64,000 nt of DNA from Garcia nutans (GCA_947685225.1 CANTUV010000014.1:8742001-8806000), one strand, 5' to 3'; numbered from the stretch's first letter, positions 47,970 through 60,597 are shown. Made by a program: numbers and translations. Notes: a model not told the origin generated them from the letters alone.

Positions 47970-49912
47970 ATTTGAACTCATATTAACCCATATCAACTTA
48001 TAACAACCAATAAAGATAGCAAAATTATTTATATCAACTCATATCAATAGTATTTCAAATCATATCAACCCATATCAATAGTATTTAAACTCATAAAAAT
48101 CTAATAACAAAGAAAAAAATATACTATCATTACTGTTTCTTTATGGTCATACAAGATGAAAAGATAGATATCTCCACAGTAGCTATTATCACACCCAAAA
48201 AGAAAATTTTACCCAATCCACACATTTCTTCTCTAACTCTCTCTTCTCCTTCTCCAACTTGTCCACCTTCCTTAATAGAGCATTGATGATGTTTGTAGCT
48301 CATTCACGGTTCTTTAGATCAACCTAAATAAAAAACTTGCATTTCTCTCGGAGAGTCTATTTTCCCCAATGACAAAACTCATTATTTTACATTAAGTATG
48401 TAAATACACATTAATCAAACTCAAATAATATAAAACAAATTAAAATTTCAATATACCCTATAATTGCCGCAACCATAAATAGTTTAGTACACTTAAACAC
48501 CATTTAGAACATAAAATTATTCAATCCAATATAATACTTTAAACACACAAATCACTCATATTAATCCATATCAACTCATTTCAATCCATATCAATTCATA
48601 TCAATATACAAATACATAATTTTAGGCTGTTTAGCACACTTGAATACTGTTTAGAACATAAAATTATTCAATCCAATATAATCTCTTAACACATGTATCA
48701 CCCATATCAATTCATATCAACCTATATCAACTCATATCAATCTATATTAACCCATATCAATATATCAATATACAATTTTAGACTGTTTAGTATAGTTAAA
48801 CACCATTTAGAATAGAAAATTATTCAATCCAATATAATCCCTGAATACACGAATCACATATATTAATCCAAATCAACCCGCCATATCAATTCATATATAC
48901 CCATATCAATATACAAATATACAATTCTAAGCTATTTAGTACACCTATATACCATTTAGAACATAAAATGATTCAATTCAATATAATCCATGAACACACA
49001 TATCACTTATATTAATCCATATGAATCTATATCAACATATAAATATGTAATTATAGACTATTTAAAACACCTAAACACTATTTAAAATACCTAAACATGA
49101 TTTATAGTAGAAAATGATTTAATCCAATATAATCCCTTAATACACATATCAACTATATAAATTCATATCAACCTATATCGATATATATATCAACCAATAT
49201 CAACGTATAAATACATATTTTTTAACTATTTAAAACACTTAATTAACATATCTAGCAAAAAATGGTACACTTGAGCACACTATAAACAAATAAAACCATA
49301 ACTATTGTAATACTTCGTACCATTTACTAAAACATATTAACTCAAAATCAACATTTCATAACCTAATAGCCAATGACAATCCAAAATCAATATTTCATAA
49401 CCTAACCATCAATACAAACTAATAATCACAATAATGACAGTTAAAAAAAAATCCAACAATGACAGTCAATAAAAATTAAACAAAAAGCCCAACAATGACA
49501 GTTAATAAAAATCCAACAAGAAACCCAACAATGATAGTCAATAAAAATCTAACAAAAAATTTAACAATGGCAGTCAATAAAAATTTAACAAAAAATTCAA
49601 CAATGACAGTCAATAAAAATCTAACAACATCATAAAAAAATGACAGTTAATAAATGATATTAAAATAGGACTTCAAAACTTCAACAATGGGAATCAATGA
49701 AAATCCAACATCATATAAAATTTACAGTAACTTCAAGACTCCAATAATCAATTTTTTACAATAAATAAACACAATAAATAAAAACCCAATAATATCATAA
49801 AAAACTGACAGTATATTAAAATAGGATGTTAAACCTTCAATAATCAATCTTTTACAATAAATAAATAAAATAAATAAAAATTCAATAATTTCATAAAAAA
49901 ACTGGCAGTATT
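47970..49912 (-). repeat. Right arm of the inverted repeat (about 5 units)
   Basis: It is the reverse complement of the left array in the same order. First come CATATCAACCCATATCAA subrepeats with about five AATTATTCAATCCAATATAA anchors (near 48508, 48660, 48820, 48965 and 49110). Then, at 49430-49640, copies of the CAATGACAGTCAATAAAAAT unit; then 49650-49912, matching 42770-42960. The arms are collinear but differ greatly in copy number. Confidence 0.88.
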
Positions 49913-50770
49913 TTAAATTATGGTTTTATCTTGAATTAATCTTAACCTAAATTTAATTCTAGGCTCAATTCAAAAAACTTTTACCTAAAGTTGATTTAGG
50001 GTTTAAAATAGAGCTTGATTCAATTGATTAATTGATTTATTAATATTAACCTATGTTTAAATATATGTTAAATCCAAGTGAACTTTACCTAAATTTGATT
50101 TAGGGTTTACTTCAAAAAGATTTACCTAAAGTTGATTTAGGGTTTAAGAAAATAATTTGATATAAATTTTACCTGAAATGATTTTAGAGTTTAATAAAAA
50201 AAGACTTAATTAATTAAATTTTGAATTATGATGAATTTAAAATGAGTTTGACTTTGACCTTCTTAGAGCGCACTTTTAGGGTGGAGGAATTTCTAAAATC
50301 TTTTTGTCGGATCGAAGTTTCACTTTAAAGAGTGCCTTGAAATTCTTATTGATGAAGAAATCGAGGCAAAATTGGAGTAAAATGATGATATTTTGGTGAA
50401 AAATTAAAGAGAAAAGTTAAAAAGACAGCAAAAATTACTTGATCTGAGCTTCCAAGGCTTAGGAATGCATATTGAAGAGTCCTAAGAGGTGAAATAGGAC
50501 ACAATATTTATAAGCACAAAGTCCAAGATGTCAGTAATCGAACGAGAGTCAATCGGTCACCGATGGCTTGGCTGGTCATTGGGATAGCCATCAGTGACCA
50601 GTGGGCTAAACGGTGGCCCTCCAGTAGCCACTGACTCGACTTCTCACACAGTTGATCTTCCAAAGCTTATTTTAGAATTGTCTAATTAGTGTGATTCTTG
50701 ATGCATTGGAATCTTGCTAGAATGAACATTATTAGGGGGTGTAAAAATTGAGGGTTTACACCATGTGTTA
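49913..50770 (-). other. Flank of the inverted array: small repeats and a minus-strand promoter-like stretch
   Basis: At 49970-50200 four copies of a TTTACCTAAAGTTGATTTAG-type unit occur. On the minus strand a TTATAAATATT TATA-like motif (about 50504-50514) precedes a leader-like sequence, so transcription towards the array is conceivable. A hairpin lies at 50555-50599. No protein is recognised. Confidence 0.4.
50555..50599. repeat. Short hairpin, 14-bp arms
   Basis: GGTCACCGATGGCT at 50555-50568 pairs with AGCCATCAGTGACC at 50586-50599 (13 of 14 positions), with a 17-base loop. It sits in an unusually GC-rich stretch. Confidence 0.75.
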
Positions 50771-50784
50771 AAGAATTCCTAGAT

Positions 50785-51530
50785 TGTGGTCCTTTACTTC
50801 AAATAGACTCCTCTCCATAAGTTTTGAGACCCCCATGCAGTCTATGCACATTATGACTGCTACTGTCATCAGCAAGCCCAATTTGGTTAAGACTCAACTG
50901 ATTGGTCATATCCACTTCCATGCCCTCCTCTCCTTGTGGCCTCCTCCTCAACATAATTTTTTGGGAAAAAGGACTTGAGCCAATGCTCCCTAGTTTGGAC
51001 AGGACCATGTTTGCTTGTTGCCCTCAGCCAATTTCCATACAACCGTTTAGGGTTTTTCTCTTGAGCATCAAACAACATCCTGCAAAAGTTTTTAGAGTGT
51101 TCCAATAGCCCATAGTTAAAGCAAAAGTTAGGCAAATGTTCATATTTAAAATTTACCCAAGACCAGTCACTCCTTTCCTATTTAATTTTCATTTTACATT
51201 TAAGAGCGACTCTCACATCAAGAGAAAAAAAAATTGGAAGAGAAAAAGGTTTGATCCCAAATCTTTGATATAGACTCACTTTGCAGGTCTTCACACCAAT
51301 GCCAAAGTATTTTTCAAAATCATAAACTTTACTGACCTGTTTATCAGTAATCTCCCAACTAAACATAGCTGGTGATCCACTCCTTGTTTGATAATATTGC
51401 TTTTCTCATACACAATATAATCCTCTACCTCTCCTTCCAGAGAAATCTTCTTTTGGAAATCAATATCAAGATGACGATTATTCTATGGGAGACTCATATT
51501 GATTAGATAAAACTGCACAGAGCACTCATG
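50785..51530 (-). pseudogene. LINE ORF1 remnant (DUF4283/zinc-knuckle type)
   Basis: On the minus strand, 51178-51366 shows a DUF4283-like end (KYFGIGVKTCKVSLY, SLDVRVALKCKMKIK). It is followed downstream by LPNFCFNYGLLEHSKNFC, the knuckle found at the end of this domain in plant LINE ORF1 proteins (its second Cys is here Tyr), then KRLYGNWLRA. Frames are broken between blocks. The A-run at 51548-51565 lies on the 5' side of this remnant and is not its tail. Confidence 0.7.
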
Positions 51531-53160
51531 CTTTAACCTAAGAAAATTGATAAAAAAAAAAAAAAACTAGTACTAGAACAAGAGGGAATGAGAACTTGGC
51601 AATAGGCAAGAGAGTCACAATAACTTTAGTTGTTTTTCAGTTTAAATTCTTATTTATAAATAAGAAATAAAATAAAAAACTATCTAATGAAAGAAAATTT
51701 ATTGTAGTTTACAGTTTTAAATATATTGTATTTTATAGTTTTACTCAAACAATTAGTCCTGTGAATATATGAACACATCAAAGTTTATTTTATCTGTTAA
51801 TTTTTTAAACTATTGTTTTAGATGTTTTATCTTTTATTATGTAATTGTCTCTCGAAGAAAAAACAAATCTTTTTTTATATAACTACCCTAAAAAAGAAAA
51901 GTTCTTTCAAAAATATGGATGTTAAAAGAATTTCAAAATTATAGAAAAATTGTCTAAAATTACTTAAGTACAGTATGCCATTCTCCTAATAAAAGTTTCT
52001 TCACTTTTGGACTTTAATAAATAATGTATATGTCATGTATATGTTGTGTTCCAAGTGATAAAATACATACAACCTTCATGTGTTACTTAATTATAATGCA
52101 TATATTGTGTATATGTTGAATTTCAAGTGAAAAATATGTATAGACTTTATATGTTACTTAATTATAATACAGATATCGTATAGATTTTGTATGCCAAATA
52201 AAAAATATATATATAATCTTTACATATTGCTTAATTATAATGTAGATGCTATGTATAAGTTGAATTTCAAGTGAAAAATATGTACAAATTTTATATATTG
52301 TTTAATTATAGTGTATACATTGTATATATATTTGGTAAATGTTATACATATGTTTTTTAAGTGAGAAAATATGTATAATTTATATATATTTCTTAATTAT
52401 AGTGTATATATTTTGTATATATTAAATTCCAAGTAAAAAAATATACATCAATTTAATATGTTGCTTAATTATAATATATATATTGTATAAAGATTGTATA
52501 GATATTATGTTTATGTTAAGTCTCAGCCTTTATATGTCCTTAACTATAGTGTATATATCATATAAATATTATATATATATTGTGTTTTTTTAATATGTTA
52601 TTTAATTGTAATATATATATGTTGTGTATTATTTAATATTTACCGTACTCATATATTATCTATAGTACTTATATATCACAAATAATATAAACACAAATAA
52701 AAAAGAAATAAACACAAAAAGGGATATACTGATTCATAAAATATAAATTGAGAAGAGCAATAAAAAATTTGCAAAAAAATCTTTTAAAATATTTTATAGA
52801 ACATGTAAAATATATTATAGTTAAAAAATAAAAAAATAATAAATATTACAATTAAAGAATAATAAAAATTAAAATAAAATATAAGAAGAGTTATAAACAC
52901 AAAAAGACAATCAAATCACACTTGTCCAACTCCTCTTACTTGATTTCACATATTGAGAAAATATACTTAAAAAAAGAAAAATAGTGAATATAAAACTCAA
53001 AAGAAAATCAATAATAACAATTGTAGAAAAAAATGGAGAGACAAAAAAATATCGTAAAAATTGAAAATAAAAATTATATATATATATATATATGAAAAAT
53101 CAAAAAGTTAGAAATTAAAAAAAATGTAAAAATAAAAATGAAACTTAAAACAAATTTATT
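51531..53160. repeat. AT-rich DNA with a tandem repeat of about 75 bp (52020-52640)
   Basis: About eight diverged units share TTGCTTAATTATAATGTATA, GTGTATATGTTGAATTTCAA and GTGAAAAATATGTATA blocks at a 70-85-base period. On either side is simple AT-rich sequence, including a (TA)n run at 53076-53094. No gene is seen. Confidence 0.7.
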
Positions 53161-53740
53161 GTTTTTGCAAGTTTCAATCCAACCTTTGGGCTTGGGCAGT
53201 GGTTCTGATCAGGCCTGGCTTAGACTTGGAAAAAGTCTTGTGCGATCCCCTACAACTGCAAATGCAGTTGATTTGTGTTGGTTGAGCAGTGGAGCCTTCG
53301 CTTAGGGCCTTAGACCAGCACTGCCTTTTGATCTTACAGCAGAGAAAGCAGTGGCTGGCCTCTCTTCCACACTGCCAACTGAAGCTTTCGAACTAAGAAA
53401 AAAAAAAGGTAAGCCATCTCTCTCGCTCTTTGCTTCTCTTCTTTTCATAGTTTCCTATTCTTGAGGAGGAAGAAGAACAATATACCCATTTGCATTTGAA
53501 GAATTTGCAATTTTAAAATTTTGAGTTTCCACTTCTGAAAGTAATGAAGAAAATCTGGTTGAGACATTTTATCGAATAGGTGGCAAGCATTAGTAAATAA
53601 TGTATTGAAAATGCGTGCACACTTAAAAGACCAATAGTTTTTTATTCTTAACTGATATGGAATCATTATCTAAGCTAAAGCAGGTAATTTTTTTTAATTG
53701 TTGCTGGCAACTAACTGGTGGTAGTGAATACTAGAACAAA

Positions 53741-56700
53741 ATGGATGAATTACTGAAGAACCACTTGTTTGCCACCCACGCGATTGCTGCTGGAGGTTCA
53801 GTTACATTAGGCACAGCTCTTACGTACCCCCTTGATACTGTGAAAATCCTTATCCAGGTTTGTGCATTTTGTTTCTACAGATTTTTCATTTGTCGTTGCT
53901 TGATGATTTTGATTTTGGAAAAAAAAAAAAAAAGCTGAATTTATTTTACTTGTTTTTGCTTTTGAGTTAAACAACAGGTTGGTTCAAGTTCCGATAAACG
54001 ATTAAGTTTGAATCAGATTTTAAATAGAGTTCATTCGTTATCTGGGAATTCAGGTCTATTTTGCTCTTTATTATTCTGTGAGTTTATATATATATTGTGT
54101 TCAACTTTTCCCCCTTCTCTTTGTTCTTTGTATCAAATTTTGCCTTTCACAATGGTGAATAAATGCTTGATCTTTTTGACTAGGCTGAAGCATATCGTCT
54201 TCTTGCATTAGTTTTTGAGGAGTGACAGATTCTAATATTCATCACAGATATGTATGTAATGAATGAATTATTGGTCTTCTTGCTGTTCAATGAAAAATGC
54301 ATGACTTGGTTTCAAGCTTGTCTTAGTGCACTGTAATGCTTACATGGGGAGAGGTGTTAATTATTTTTTGTAGAGACCTATTTGAATCACCTGATTGCAT
54401 AAAAGAAATTGATCAGTGATTAGAATAATAACTTGCTTTAGAGTGATTATTTTATCATGGATGACAATGGTTTATGCTGTGTGGTCATGGTCATTGCTTT
54501 AGACTGAGAATAATGTATAGCTAAATAAATTTGGTATGGTGGAAAGGTCAAAAAGTGAATTTAACAACTATTATGGGGAAAGAATAGCTACCTTTATATA
54601 GATTCAACTCTACTTTAACGGGTTCAATATTGTTGCTCTTGAATTTAAGTTAATGGGGCTTTCAACATTTTATAGAAAATAAATCTGAAAATGAAAAACC
54701 CAATGTTAAACTTAAAATTGTTAAAGAAAATGTCTAAGTTCAATTTTTTTGGTCTTTAAGGGTTTTCTCTGCTTGAAAATTTCTGAATTGCTTCAGTTGA
54801 GCAATCAATATGTTTATATCTCCTTGACTTCTCCATTAACCTTATGTTTCTTGGAAGTATCGTTTCATAAATACTTTTCTTCTGCTAATAATATGCTATT
54901 CATAAATGCTTATTTTTTATAATTGGTATCTTAACATACATGTGCTAATGCTTGAATATTGTAGGCTTATATAGCGGCGTTGGTTGGTTGACCTCAGGAA
55001 GAATACTTGGCATGGGAGCTCGCTTTGGAATCTATGAAATTCTGACAGCTTTTTATAAAGGTAATCTCTTCAATATATCCTTTTATCTTTTTGATATGAG
55101 CTTTTATGAGTCAGCTTGCTAATGTGGCATGTTGAGAAACGATTGTGTGGTGAGAGGCAGTGTTAAAGAGTGCGAGTAGATGAATATGAGGACTGAGCTC
55201 AACTTTTGCTAGTTATGAGAGGAAAAAAATCTTAAAGTGTGTGAGGTTCAGCTGCTGCATTTGCAACTTTATCTATATTTAGTTAACTAAAAGCTCATTA
55301 CTTAATGAGATCACAAATAATTGGAGAAATGAGTTTGTTTTTTATTTTTTTAATTTTCTTTATGGAAGATGATGGTGAATAGGGGTAGTGGAGATGTGGT
55401 GTAGTGTGGTGTGTCTATCAAGAGCTGTTTCGGGGTGAAGGCTTATTATAATTACGAATGAGGTTTTAGATAAATAACTTCCTGTGGAGAATGGTACAAA
55501 TAATTTCCTGTCAGACACCATATGCAAGACTCCTCAAGTGTACATTTTTTGCTTGGGTAGCTATTTGACACAGAAAGTTGAAAAACAAGTATTTATACAA
55601 AAAAAAAAATCTTCTCTTACTATTTTTAGATAATTTAAGGGAAGCATATAAAATGAAGCAAGCAAAAAGCTCTATCTGGAATATATTCTTGCCTTAGAGT
55701 CCCTAGGTTTAGGTATGATAGCAAAACAAAAATAAAGTGCAAAACATGTTATGAAGACTTCAAGGAGCGAAGAAGGACTGGAAAAAATCATGTGAGAATA
55801 TTGGCTCCATGTGGTCTGAAAATGCTGATTAAAATGACTGGTCTTTTTGTGGGCGACTAGATACAGAGATGGCTTATATGAGTTATTTGCACTGAGGGTT
55901 TCCAATCCCACATGCTCTAGTATCTCCCACTGTCAGTCCAGTCCATGTATTCACACACGTTAATATATTATTATGAGGTGTTTAAATGAATGTTGGCTGG
56001 ACTTTATCAATAACTTTCCACTTGTCATGTGATTATTTTAATTATTTTTGTCACAGATGGCCGAGAAGACAATTATGTGTATGTCTCTGAGGCGCTCATG
56101 GCAGGAATGGCAGGTGGTGCAATGGAGTCAATTGTGAGTGCCCCATTTGAACTTATGAAACTCCGTGCTCAGGTTAACTCTGCATCTCGCATCCCAAGGT
56201 CTACCTCTATCACAGAAAATAAAGCTGTTGCACCTCTGATTGCTAAATTACTACGTGGATATACTCCAGACAAGATGGCATTGAACAATTCTGTTGCCCT
56301 TTTGTCCACTCTATCTGCTAAACACCCAAATTTAGCTGGTGCCTTGCAAGAGTATCCGTGGATGATGACTGGGTCTGGAAAGGCACCATCAGTCTGTGAT
56401 GTTTGGAAGCCATCAAACATCATCTCTTTGGAGGGATGGGGTGCACTATGGAGAGGACTCCGATCAGGAGTTGTTTGTGATTCTATTTATGGTGGGATAT
56501 TCTTTTCCAGCTGGCAATTCTTGCACCTGGCAATGCTTAACTGGAAAGCAGTTGGGATGGACCCTATACCAAGGTTTGGAAAATTGTGCCTTAGTTATTT
56601 GCTATTTGCTTCTCATTATTTTTCATCAAGTTACATGGCTGTGATATCCTCTCTCTCTCTTTACATTTGAATTTATCCCTCCCAGTGGTGGAGCTTGGTC

Positions 56701-59085
56701 TACATTTTTAGGGCTCAGATTCATACCAATGTATGAGTGTAATTATATACTGACTTTTAATGTTAATATTATTCTAATATCAAATGAATTTATTTTAAAA
56801 TTCTGTATTCAATAAAGTTAATTGAGTTCAATTATAAGGTGAGTGAATTAAATTTGCACAATGAGCAAATAAAAAACTTGTAGAGTTAGATTTTTTTTTT
56901 TAATTATAACTTTTCGCTTATATTTATCAAAATTTATAAGTGAAAAATATGATTTAAATTTACCAACAATTTAACAATAGCAATGTTGTTTTTTATTTTA
57001 TCTCATATACTTAAGATTCAAATGCATGCCTTGTCGAGCTAACTTAATTCAACCTGCTCATTTGCTTTTTAATTTTTAACAAAATTGAACAAACGATCAT
57101 TTTGGGGTGCTGAGAATGAATCCATGGGAAAAATTTTACAATTGTGATTCTCTTATATTTTTTGGGGGACTGCGCTAAAAAGGCTGTGCCTCCTGACCGC
57201 CCTGCCTAAGGTGCTGGGCAAGAAACAAAAGAAGATTAGATATGTAAGTGGCTGATATTGCCAAACAGTCTGCTGAATTTCTCTGTTGATATATATGATG
57301 TTTCATCAAAAGATGCAAATGAATAAGGATCCAAAATGCGTGTGTGCAGCTTTCAAATTAATATTTTCATGTGGCATTGTACCCGATCAAGATTCTAATC
57401 TGGTGTCATCTTGATGCTATGCTGATTGAATGACTAATTCCACTTTCCTTTTTAATGCAATTGTTTATTTATGAAGGAGTAATTCCTATAATCAAGTGTT
57501 GGGTTGGGGTGGATTGATAAAAATTCTCCATTTGGAGGAGATTTAATTCCAATTCCCCTGGTTGATTATTTGGTTTCTTATTTTCTCTGTCACTGTGTTT
57601 GTGGATCAACCAGTTGAGATGATATAGATTTTGTAAAAGAATCATTTAACAGGCAGTTATCTTTTTCAACCATCAAAATCAAATCCATTATGTACACTGC
57701 ATAATTTAAGTTCACAAACCATTTGAAGAGCTTGCTTGTTTTGGACCTTTTGACATTCACTTCCACTGTTGACCGCATAGATATGACATAGATCCTGCAT
57801 GAGATAAAAAGTAAAATGCACTTTGAACCTTTTTTGCTTATGCATTAATTAGTCATCAGGACTTATCTGTTCCATATAATAAGTCAGGATTTATGCTTTG
57901 TGACTTTTTATGGCATATATTCTATTTCTTTTTTCAAAGTTCTTAGCTTTTTAATCAGGTCTGATGAAGAAGTTGGACCACTCTCTCCTGTAGCTGTCAG
58001 CCTTGCTGCTGGACTTTCTGGTTCTGTTGCTGCTGCTGCGTCTCATTGTTTTGACACAGCTAAAAGTCGATCACAGTGCACTGTGCTTCCCAAGGTACGA
58101 TTCTCGATGTAATACCTATTTTTCTTGTAATAAAAATGCATTTTTATACAACTCATAAACATGTCCTAGAGGTGCTTCAGCCAGCACTGAGTTCCCAGGT
58201 TACTGTTCTAGTCCCTTGCTTTTTCCATATTTTCCTTCTTCAGCGACTTGTATCCTCACTTAATGCGAGGGTAGAGGTTTACTGCAGCTCATTTATGGGG
58301 TGCAGTCTTACATACGTAACATAGTCTCCAACAGATGAAGTGTATACATAGAAACATTTATAACAGAATAGCATCAACTTTGTTGTTATGGGCAGGGAGC
58401 AAGAGGGGGAGTCACATGATCTAACAGATGCTTTATATGCAAAGACATTATTTTCTTAGGATGTTCCCTTTTTTTCCTTTCGCATGAATTGCAAAGCAAC
58501 ATTATGGTCAAGTTTACATGCTAATATGATTAGTTAACGACTTCATGCTTGTAAATTAACATGTGTGAGATAATGACTCGCTGCTTTTTATTGGCTTATA
58601 ATCTTCAGAGTTATTTTATCTTTGTTGCTCGAGACTCTGAAGTAGAGGCTACAAATGAAATAAGCTAATATTATGGTAAAACTTTGCTCAGATTTCACGT
58701 AGATTTTATTTCAATTATGACTTTAACATGATGTGCAAATAACTTCATATATACGTGTAATTTTAGGCTTTATTCCCTGTTATATCTTTTATAAGAAAAT
58801 GAATTATGTCAAATTCCTTGTGTGTTATGTCTCCTCGAGTGAGAGAGAGAGATATTTTTGACTTTTTTATGTGATATTGACCTTCTGCAGTTTATTACCA
58901 TGGAGAGGAGACTGTTAAAATGGAGACAACCAGGTAGTTGGTTTGAGAGAGTTACAGGGATCCACCCAGCAGACAGGAATGTATTGTTCCATGGGATTTG
59001 GTTGCGAATGGCGCGTAGTGGTTTAGCATCATTTATGATTGTTGGAAGTTATTATTTGGCTGTTGATTATCTTGTTCCTGAATGA
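53741..59085 (+). CDS. Mitochondrial carrier (SLC25/MCF) family protein, complete
   Basis: Six coding exons (53741-53857, 53978-54053, 54965-55060, 56057-56573, 57959-58094, 58891-59085) join with consistent phases into 378 residues. Members transport metabolites or cofactors across the inner mitochondrial membrane through six helices in three repeats. Signature motifs are YPLDTVKILIQ (repeat 1, about residue 30), APFELMKLRAQV (repeat 2) and HCFDTAKSRSQ (repeat 3, where Cys stands for the usual Pro). A long extra loop after the second signature (RIPRSTSITENK to PSVCDVWKPSN) makes it longer than the typical 300 residues, as in a plant-specific subgroup; the substrate is not known to me. GWGALWRGLRSGV is the repeat 2 matrix helix. 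A 5' leader intron probably begins at AAAGGTAAGCC near 53409. No frame break is visible. Confidence 0.92.
56682..57220. mobile_element. Possible non-autonomous DNA transposon in a carrier-gene intron
   Basis: Sequence starting CAGTGGTGGAGCTTGG, with an AT-rich middle and an end near TGCCTCCTGACCGCCCTG, resembles hAT-type ends in character. The ends match poorly (about 9 of 16) and no target duplication was found. Low certainty. Confidence 0.3.
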
Positions 59086-60003
59086 ACCGAGAAAGGAAAA
59101 GCAAAGAGATATGGAAAAAAGAGTCTTTTATGCATTTGATATGAACTATGTGAGATTTCCAATTTGATTTCCATTTCCAATTTGATTTCCTTATGAACTG
59201 GGAAATCAAATTGGAAAAGTCTAGCAAGAATGGTGCTCTGAATTTCTGGGAGGTGGGTGGCCTCTAGACCTAAACTGAATCGCTCCGAAAATGAATAACT
59301 GTACGTCTGCCATTGTTGTTATTCACTTGTAAATATAAGCTATTGTTTCTGTTATTCTGTGACAACAGCAAATATATTTTTCAATTACAAAGTAGTGTGC
59401 AGATTTTCAGCTGTTAAAAATAGTTGTCATTTTCAGCTGTTTTATACTTTCTGGCCAACGCCCAACGGCTCTCTTTTCGCCCAAACAAAAATGTCAAAAG
59501 AAGAGAACTACAAAAATTGGTTTTTATTTACTTTATTAACCACCTATTTTCTAAGATAATAATTTTTTTTGTTCTTGGCAACACCCAAAAATTAAAAGCA
59601 AAATTGATACCAAACAAGTGTTTCCATTTATATTGATTGTCTTGAAAAGTAAGAAACAAATTCACCAAATCGGACAGTCTTTAATTTTTTTTTAAAAAAA
59701 AAAAGAAAATCTACCATGTGAAATTTACAGAGGTTTTTTTTTTTGCTATATTATAAACATTACAGAAAATAATGCGCTACTCTCACAAGTATAAACTAAG
59801 ACCATTACAAGAATTACAAGCGAATTTTAATTGATATAAAAATAATCACTTTATAAAAAAAAATCTTAATTATATATTATCAGTGGCCTTTGTGGACTGT
59901 AAAGTATGTTCCAGGCGAGATAGAGTTGGTTATATCTGAAAGCAAAACCGCGAAACAGTTGAAAACCCAAAAATTGAGTAAGTTCATTTAATAGCTTAGG
60001 AAA
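59086..60003 (+). other. Carrier 3' UTR and intergenic DNA
   Basis: The 3' UTR contains a perfect hairpin (59174-59217) whose left arm is duplicated in tandem. No clear AATAAA follows soon after. From about 59640 to 59900 the DNA is AT-rich with A-runs. The next gene's promoter presumably lies in 59900-60003. Confidence 0.55.
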
Positions 60004-60478
60004 ATGCTGTCATTCCCGCTCAAGAATTTTGCAATATCATCATACCAACTCTCAATCTCCCCCAAAAATTCCTCTTCTCCTTTCATTAATATTTGTAAGT
60101 TCAACAATAATAATAATGAAATTCATACGGCGACATTATCCATATCTTTATCTTCTTCAATTGGGTCACCTCTCAAAAAACAGAGCACTCTGCTTCGAGC
60201 TTCTTCCTCAGATTCTGTTCAAGAACAAGAACAAGAGTGTCAAGTGTTAGCAGCAGTGAGAAGCGAGTACAATGAAATTATGATTGTGGATACTCCTAAA
60301 GAAAGAATGCTGCTTCTTGACTCTACTCGTCAGTGTGTTCTTAACTTACTTTTTTTGCTTTTTTTTTTTTGCTTTTTTTTTAAAATTAAATGCAGTTTTC
60401 TTTAATTCTTTATTTCTTCATGTAGATAATGTTCATAGCGTTCTTAATAAGGAGCAAAAATGGACTGGATCTTATTGG
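60004..60478 (+). CDS. Spermidine-synthase-like / SAM-dependent methyltransferase-fold protein, first two exons
   Basis: Exon 1 is 60004-60328 and exon 2 is 60426-60478 (donor C|GTCAGTG, acceptor TTCATGTAG, phase 1). Residues 1 to about 72 are rich in Ser, Thr and basic residues and poor in acidic ones, as in a plastid transit peptide. Then comes the start of the mature domain: CQVLAAVRSEYNEIMIVDT, MLLLDSTHNVHSVLNKEQKW and TGSYW. This matches the N-terminal part of plant proteins with a polyamine-synthase/methyltransferase fold. The catalytic core is encoded by exons beyond the window, so activity cannot be judged. The intron after 60478 is over 3.5 kb and holds two copia 5' regions, but splice sites remain intact. 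Confidence 0.8.
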
Positions 60479-60483
60479 GTATG

Positions 60484-60597
60484 TTAACCCCTTTTTTAAT
60501 GATCATTAACATTTAATTTCTTGGTGTAGTTTTCTCATTTTAACCCCTTTTTTAATGATCATTAACATTTAATTTCTTGGTGTAGTTTTCTCATTTT
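60484..60597. repeat. Near-perfect 56-bp tandem duplication in intron
   Basis: The sequence beginning TTAACCCCTTTTTTAATGAT occurs at 60484 and again at 60540 without visible differences over about 56 bases. It lies just inside the intron after exon 2. Confidence 0.9.

Noticed and set aside
54008..54211. 67-codon frame overlapping carrier exon 2
   Set aside because: Exon 2 ends at the donor 54054-54055; the extension is intron read-through.
56682..57220. Firm assignment of an hAT element in the carrier intron
   Set aside because: Terminal repeats match poorly and no 8-bp duplication was found, so it is only listed at low confidence.
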